Shown: positions 60,387 through 64,000 of the stretch, piece after piece
Numbering within the stretch: position 1 is the stretch's first letter
Layout: every line of letters begins with the position of its first letter
Source of the DNA: Haliscomenobacter hydrossis DSM 1100
GTDB taxonomy: Bacteria > Bacteroidota > Bacteroidia > Chitinophagales > Saprospiraceae
Direction: 5' to 3'
DNA length: 64,000 nt
Assembly: GCF_000212735.1 (NCBI RefSeq)
Contig: NC_015511.1
Span: 100,020-164,019 of the forward strand
Translations under genes and position numbers: made by a program
Notes under the pieces: model-generated
Databases searched by the model: none
The model's input: the letters and a program-made list of their open reading frames with translations, nothing else
What the model was told of the DNA's origin: nothing

Positions 60387-61211
60387 CTATTTCAGTTTTT
60401 TCATTGATTTGCTATTCAGCAAAGACTTCATCTGAGTGATGGCAATTTTATTCAATTGGATCAATCGTTCGGATTGGGGTAATCCCTGATGAATGAGCAC
60501 GGCGTTGATGCTTTCCAGGTTGGATAACACGACCAATTGTTCGAGGGTGGCGGCATCTCTGATGTTTCCTGTTGCTTTAGGGTTGGCATCTCGCCATTGC
60601 TTTGCGGTCATGCCGAATAAGGCCATATTGAGCAAGTCTGCTTCATTGGCGTAGACAAAACTGGTTTGTTGTTTGCTCAATTCCTGCGGAATCAGGTTTT
60701 CTTTAATGGCATCCGTATGGATCTGATAATTCACCTTTGCCAGAGTGCGTTGGAGGTTCCACTCCAGTTTAAGGCGGTCGTTTTCATCATCTTTGAGGCG
60801 TTGGAATTCTTTGATCAGATAAAGTTTGAAACCAGCACTCACCCAAGATGCGAATTCAAATGCGATGTCTTTGTGGGCAAAAGTACCGCCGTTATTTCCC
60901 TGTTTGGAAACAAGTCCGATCGCATTGGTCTTCTCTATCCATTTAGAAGGCGACAGCGTAAAAGCATTGCTTCCAGCTTCAAACAGAAAGGCGTCGAATT
61001 CGACCCCTTTGAAGTCAGGGTTATTTAATTGCTCCCAAAGCCCGATAAACTCTATTGTAGTTTTTGAGCGCAGCCAATTTTTAACCACGTCTTTCGGTTC
61101 ATCGGGGTTTTTATTTCTAGCAATATCCGTCAAAGAGATGAAATCTTCGCCATTGACCATTAAAGTGGCGATTCCAATTCCCTTTACTGTGATTAGCTTT
61201 GATTTGCTCAT
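60387..61211 (-). CDS. KilA-N domain protein (copy 3)
   Basis: A 274-residue paralogue from ATG 61211 (an upstream start at 61247 adds 12 unlikely residues). It has the same two-part design: EDFISLTDIARNK, RSKTTIEFIGLWEQLNNPDF, KWIEKTNAIGLVSK, NGGTFAHKDIAFEFASWVS, then TAKQWRDANPKATGNIRDAA. At the position of the palindrome in copy 2 it has GTCGAATTCGAC, a shorter palindrome with the same CGAATTCG centre. Unlike the other two copies no 11-bp array precedes it. It sits between a pseudogene and its intact paralogue, so this copy has probably moved here recently. Confidence 0.8.
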   Translation of the reverse strand: MSKSKLITVKGIGIATLMVNGEDFISLTDIARNKNPDEPKDVVKNWLRSKTTIEFIGLWEQLNNPDFKGVEFDAFLFEAGSNAFTLSPSKWIEKTNAIGLVSKQGNNGGTFAHKDIAFEFASWVSAGFKLYLIKEFQRLKDDENDRLKLEWNLQRTLAKVNYQIHTDAIKENLIPQELSKQQTSFVYANEADLLNMALFGMTAKQWRDANPKATGNIRDAATLEQLVVLSNLESINAVLIHQGLPQSERLIQLNKIAITQMKSLLNSKSMKKLK

Positions 61212-61462
61212 TTTTGACTGATATTTTAATTGTGGCAAGAATTCCAAAACAAGGAGATTCTAGATTATAAGAGCTTGTCTGAATTAGGTGTAAAAATACC
61301 CTTTTTTGTATTTTTTATTCTTTTTTTATTCTTTTTTGTTTTGTTAAAAACGAAATATTATCAGCACTTTAGGCTGTTTCAGCATTTTCAACCATGGAGT
61401 TACCAGAGATGCTGAATTCCGAGGTGATTGTGCCACCTTCGGTGGGGCTATATAAGAGATCG

Positions 61463-61488
61463 GGGCGACCACTTAGGATCGCCCCTAC
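61463..61488. repeat. GGGC(R)GCC/CAC hairpin repeat, copy 3
   Basis: GGGCGACC pairs with GGATCGCCC-type bases around CACTTA, followed by CTAC. Its CTA supplies the stop codon of the gene at 61485. Confidence 0.75.
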
Positions 61489-61784
61489 TTGGCGGATTGC
61501 ACCATTCCCACAATCAGCACCTGGGTTGGCCCATCGATGTACTTGCTGCTAAACTGTAACATGGCCAGCACCTGGCTGCGGTGCAGGCGTGGCTCCTCCA
61601 GTTCACGCAGGGTCTCGAGGGTTTCCTGGAGCAGCGCAAAAAGGTAGTCGGGGAATTCGTCGGCGTCGAAGTGGAGGGCGGAAGCCATGGCATTGAGGAG
61701 GATGCTGCGCAGCTCGGGGTCGAGGGTGAATTTGAAGCGGCCGTCTTTGAGGCGTTTGACTTTGGAAGTGGGTTTTGGTGGCAT
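61485..61784 (-). CDS. Small protein of unknown function (99 aa)
   Basis: From ATG 61784 (the frame extends to 61820 without features). It starts with a basic, Pro-containing stretch (PPKPTSKVKRLKDGRFKF), then a helical body (PDYLFALLQETLETLRELEE, SQVLAMLQFSSKYI) ending VLIVGMVQSAK. No family recognised. A truncated paralogue lies at 60200. It is the third gene of a set with 61852 and 62093 on the same strand and is followed directly by a hairpin repeat. Confidence 0.6.
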   Translation of the reverse strand: MPPKPTSKVKRLKDGRFKFTLDPELRSILLNAMASALHFDADEFPDYLFALLQETLETLRELEEPRLHRSQVLAMLQFSSKYIDGPTQVLIVGMVQSAK

Positions 61785-61824
61785 GGTAATGTGCTGATTT
61801 GCTAATGGGTTAATGGGCAACTGG

Positions 61825-61850
61825 GGGCAGCCACGTAGGGCTGCCCGTAC
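61825..61850. repeat. GGGC(R)GCC/CAC hairpin repeat, copy 4
   Basis: GGGCAGCC pairs with GGCTGCCC around CACGTA, followed by GTAC. It sits one base after the stop of the 88-aa gene. Confidence 0.75.
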
Positions 61851-61851
61851 A

Positions 61852-62118
61852 TCAGCGCCAGCCCTGGTCGAGGGTGAATTCGTGGATGCGCTGGCCCTCG
61901 TTGTAGATGGCCGCCCAGGCGATTTTGCCGATCCAATCCGGTTTGGTGAGGACCAGTTGCCGGAAGCGGTAGGCGCTGACGCCGCGGGAGTCCTGGTTTT
62001 GGTTTGACCAAAAATAATGCACCTGGTCGAGATTGTTGAGAAAACGGACGCCCAATTTGAAGCGGCCTTTGTCGCAGGCCTTGGGCTTGATTTTACGCTG
62101 CGTGGTTGGAGTTGACAT
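61852..62118 (-). CDS. Small basic protein of unknown function (88 aa)
   Basis: An 88-residue protein rich in Lys, Arg and aromatic residues (CDKGRFKLGVRFLNNLDQVH, YRFRQLVLTKPDWIGKIAW). It overlaps the end of the upstream winged-helix gene by 26 bases, so the two are coupled. Its pattern suggests a small alpha/beta fold, possibly nucleic-acid binding, but no family is recognised. Confidence 0.55.
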   Translation of the reverse strand: MSTPTTQRKIKPKACDKGRFKLGVRFLNNLDQVHYFWSNQNQDSRGVSAYRFRQLVLTKPDWIGKIAWAAIYNEGQRIHEFTLDQGWR

Positions 62119-63586
62119 GAGGGACGGTGTTTTGGATTTCAGTGTGGAATATTTGCACCAATGCTGCTTTGCGTTTGCCCAGGGTTTGGGTCACGCGGCG
62201 GTAGGCCTCTACGGGGGCGATCGTTGCCTCGGGGCGGAGGCTGGCCAGGTAGAAGTTGACTGCCTTGGTGAGCAGTTCGCGGTCTTTGATGGCAATTTTG
62301 GCTTGCTGGTGTTTTTTGAACCAGGCTTTGGTGGCTTTGAAGCCCTGTGGGTTGCGCACATCGAAATAGAGGCTGGGGAGGGGAACCCAGCGCTTTTGGC
62401 CATTGGCCAGGCCGGCATCGATCCAGCGGCGCACCAGGTGCATGCGCTCGACCACCTCGTTGGCGCCGCGGGTATAGTTGGCAGCGGGGGCATAGCGGAG
62501 GTACTCGGCCAGAGCGATGCGCATGCGCTCGTGTTCGGGGTCGCAAATCCAGCGGTCGGCGTAGAGGACGGTGGAGGCGACGGAGGCCAGGCGGCTGACC
62601 TGGCGATCGAGGAGGAGTTGGTCGGTAGGGGAAAGGCCGGCGTAGACGGCGGTTAGGGTGGGGGGGAGTTTTTCAGGAAGGGTAAGGTTTTGTTCAAGGG
62701 CAGGTTTTGGCGCAGCTGCGCTGCTGGTTTCGTTCACCACCTTAGAAACCTTAGGCACCTGAGGGGTCACCTTAGGGGGGGTGCGCCTGCGGCGCTCGGG
62801 GGTAGCATGGGATTTGGGGGGGGCCGCCGCAAACGGGGGGGGTGTTTCCAGGTCACTGTCGCTGGTGGTTTCGTAACCAGAAAAAAGTTCTGGACTTGTA
62901 CCCAGAACACAGCCTGGAGGCGAATTTTCAACAAGCATTTCCGGCTTTTCCACCGAATTTTTGAGCTGGCCAACCGGGTTCAACTTCGTAAAACTTTCAT
63001 TTTCAACCGCTTGTTGAAAAGGCGCGCCGCTTAATTTATTTAATTTATTGGTTTCAAGAACAGTTATACTGGTTACAGTATGCGGTAAAGTTTGCGGTGA
63101 GGAAGTGGAGGCAGTGGGGCCGGGGGCGACAAAAAACGCGTCGACCTGGTTGTCGGGATCGCCGCCACGTTGCAGGTGCAGGATCTGGGGGCTGAGGTAG
63201 AGTTCGTACTGGCAGTTGGTGCCATGCCACACCTCGCGGGTGATGATGCCCGCGTTGCGGAGGCGTTGGCGGAGGTTTTGGACGGTGCGTTCGGAGCAGG
63301 TCAGCATTTGGGATAGCTGGACATTGTTGGTCCACAGGGCGGGTAGGGGAGTGGTGCCGGGAACCAGTTGCGCCACATAGGCTTGATGGTAGTGGATGGA
63401 TACGGAATAGAGGTACAGCAGCTTTTCGGCGAGGGCCTGGTGGGCGCTGCGGAGTTGCTGGGCGAGGGGGCGGTTGGTGTTGTAGGTTAAAAAGTGGGCC
63501 GCGAGCAGGTTTTTGCTTTTGGCCCACTTGACATGGAACACCGTTTGTTCATGGTATGTAAGGGACTTCTCGGATGGTGTTTTCAT
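62093..63586 (-). CDS. Winged-helix protein with Pro-rich linker, possible replication or transfer protein
   Basis: From ATG 63586 (the frame runs to 63793 through repeat sequence). A 497-residue protein. Residues about 72-118 form a winged helix (NVQLSQMLTCSERTVQNLRQ, RLRNAGIITREVWHG). The middle (about 150-310) is low-complexity and Pro/Ser/Thr-rich and contains the 9-bp periodic repeat that reads PKV/PQV. The C-terminal 180 residues are helical (LLLDRQVSRLASVASTVLYA, AEYLRYAPAANYTRGANEV). This layout is common in replication-associated proteins of Bacteroidota plasmids, but I cannot name a family. The next two genes are coupled or close. Confidence 0.6.
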   Translation of the reverse strand: MKTPSEKSLTYHEQTVFHVKWAKSKNLLAAHFLTYNTNRPLAQQLRSAHQALAEKLLYLYSVSIHYHQAYVAQLVPGTTPLPALWTNNVQLSQMLTCSERTVQNLRQRLRNAGIITREVWHGTNCQYELYLSPQILHLQRGGDPDNQVDAFFVAPGPTASTSSPQTLPHTVTSITVLETNKLNKLSGAPFQQAVENESFTKLNPVGQLKNSVEKPEMLVENSPPGCVLGTSPELFSGYETTSDSDLETPPPFAAAPPKSHATPERRRRTPPKVTPQVPKVSKVVNETSSAAAPKPALEQNLTLPEKLPPTLTAVYAGLSPTDQLLLDRQVSRLASVASTVLYADRWICDPEHERMRIALAEYLRYAPAANYTRGANEVVERMHLVRRWIDAGLANGQKRWVPLPSLYFDVRNPQGFKATKAWFKKHQQAKIAIKDRELLTKAVNFYLASLRPEATIAPVEAYRRVTQTLGKRKAALVQIFHTEIQNTVPHVNSNHAA

Positions 63587-64000
63587 AGCTGTCTTTTTAG
63601 GGTTCGGGGGTTCAAGGGTTCGTAGTTCGGGGGTTGTCGGTAGGCCTTGAGATTGTTGTTGGTGCTGAATGGTCTGAGGTCCTGCTGCGCAGTACAGCAG
63701 GAACCTGGTAGACCGAATCAGATCATCAATCACGAAACCAAATTTTTTATAGGGGTTCGGGGGTTCGTCGTTCGGGGGTTCGAGGTTGCACACAATGCGC
63801 TTTTGTTTTGTCTGATGCCATTTTTTTAACCGCAGAGTAACGGAGTATACGCGGAGTTTCGCAGAGTTTTTTAGGCCACCTGCGGTGGATAAGAGGACAC
63901 AGAGGTCGCTTTTAGTTAGGGGTTTTTAGGGTTGTGAAACATTTAAGGTTTAGCCGTTTTTTAAGCGAAGCACCATCTAATTAGGCTCATAATCTACTAA
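63587..64000. other. Repeat-rich non-coding end of the window
   Basis: It holds several copies of GGGGGTTCG words (63601-63635 and 63755-63785), the third copy of the CGCAGAG repeat, and no convincing gene. A promoter for the winged-helix gene should lie here but none is clear. Confidence 0.45.
63828..63918. repeat. CGCAGAG/CGGAGTTT dispersed repeat, copy 3
   Basis: AACCGCAGAGTAACGGAGTA, then ACGCGGAGTTTCGCAGAG, TTTTTTAGG, CCACCTGCGGTGG and ACAGAGGTCGC. It is the best-kept of the three copies (others at 18568 and 26257). Confidence 0.75.

Overview
The window reads as plasmid or megaplasmid DNA from a member of the Bacteroidota, most likely a Saprospiraceae-type organism (Haliscomenobacter/Lewinella-like; the genus is inference). 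The support is: type IX secretion (T9SS) C-terminal sorting domains on three secreted proteins, two BACON domains, a match to the Bacteroidota promoter form TTTG-N19-TAnnTTTG, A-rich start regions, and a replication/partition block with iterons, a Rep_3-type initiator, ParA and ribbon-helix-helix (RHH) proteins. No rRNA or tRNA gene was seen.

Layout. (1) 1-14.6 kb, + strand: a copper island. It has an RND metal pump (cut by the window edge and split into two overlapping frames), a TolC-like outer-membrane channel, two tandem lipoprotein adaptors, a multicopper oxidase, a secreted M43-type metalloprotease, a CPH-type copper ATPase (CopB-like) and a galactose/glyoxal-oxidase-like copper radical oxidase. 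(2) 14.6-24.9 kb: plasmid backbone. It has a KilA-N protein, a primase-like toprim protein, an RHH protein, ParA, a long non-coding centromere-like region, a membrane protein, a second small RHH protein, an iteron origin, Rep and a second KilA-N protein. Thirteen arrays of a six-base core repeated every 11 bp lie beside these genes. (3) 24.9-28 kb: a YdjM-like membrane hydrolase with a long C-terminal extension, and a tyrosine recombinase fused to an AAA-type ATPase and two membrane helices. (4) 28-36.5 kb: an accessory region with an unrecognised 416-aa protein carrying a possible zinc site, a receiver-domain protein expanded by a 60-bp tandem repeat, a decayed IS3-family transposase and three secreted proteins. 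(5) 36.6-42.9 kb: a subtilase and AAA ATPase gene pair, a previously easy-to-miss 41-aa peptide gene, two membrane-anchored unknowns and a gene remnant. (6) 42.9-56.5 kb: a type I restriction-modification locus (hsdM, hsdS, hsdR) split by a three-gene module (DUF6361-like protein, phospholipase-D-fold protein, large helicase). (7) 56.7-64 kb: a leucine-rich-repeat Roc-COR GTPase with an effector-associated-like tail, a third KilA-N gene, a three-gene set with a winged-helix protein, a pseudogene copy of one of those genes, and several families of short dispersed repeats.

How the parts fit. The copper genes form a complete handling route: oxidation in the envelope, export by P-type ATPase, and tripartite efflux. 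The backbone genes provide replication and segregation, and the 11-bp arrays probably tie their transcription and partition to one DNA-binding protein. From about 25 kb onward the content is mostly defence-like or of unknown function, with many remnants and repeats, as expected of an accessory region that gains and loses genes. The candidates I judge most likely to be undescribed are the 11-bp array system, the recombinase-ATPase-membrane fusion, the three-gene helicase module inside the type I locus, and the LRR-Roc-COR protein with its EAD-like tail.
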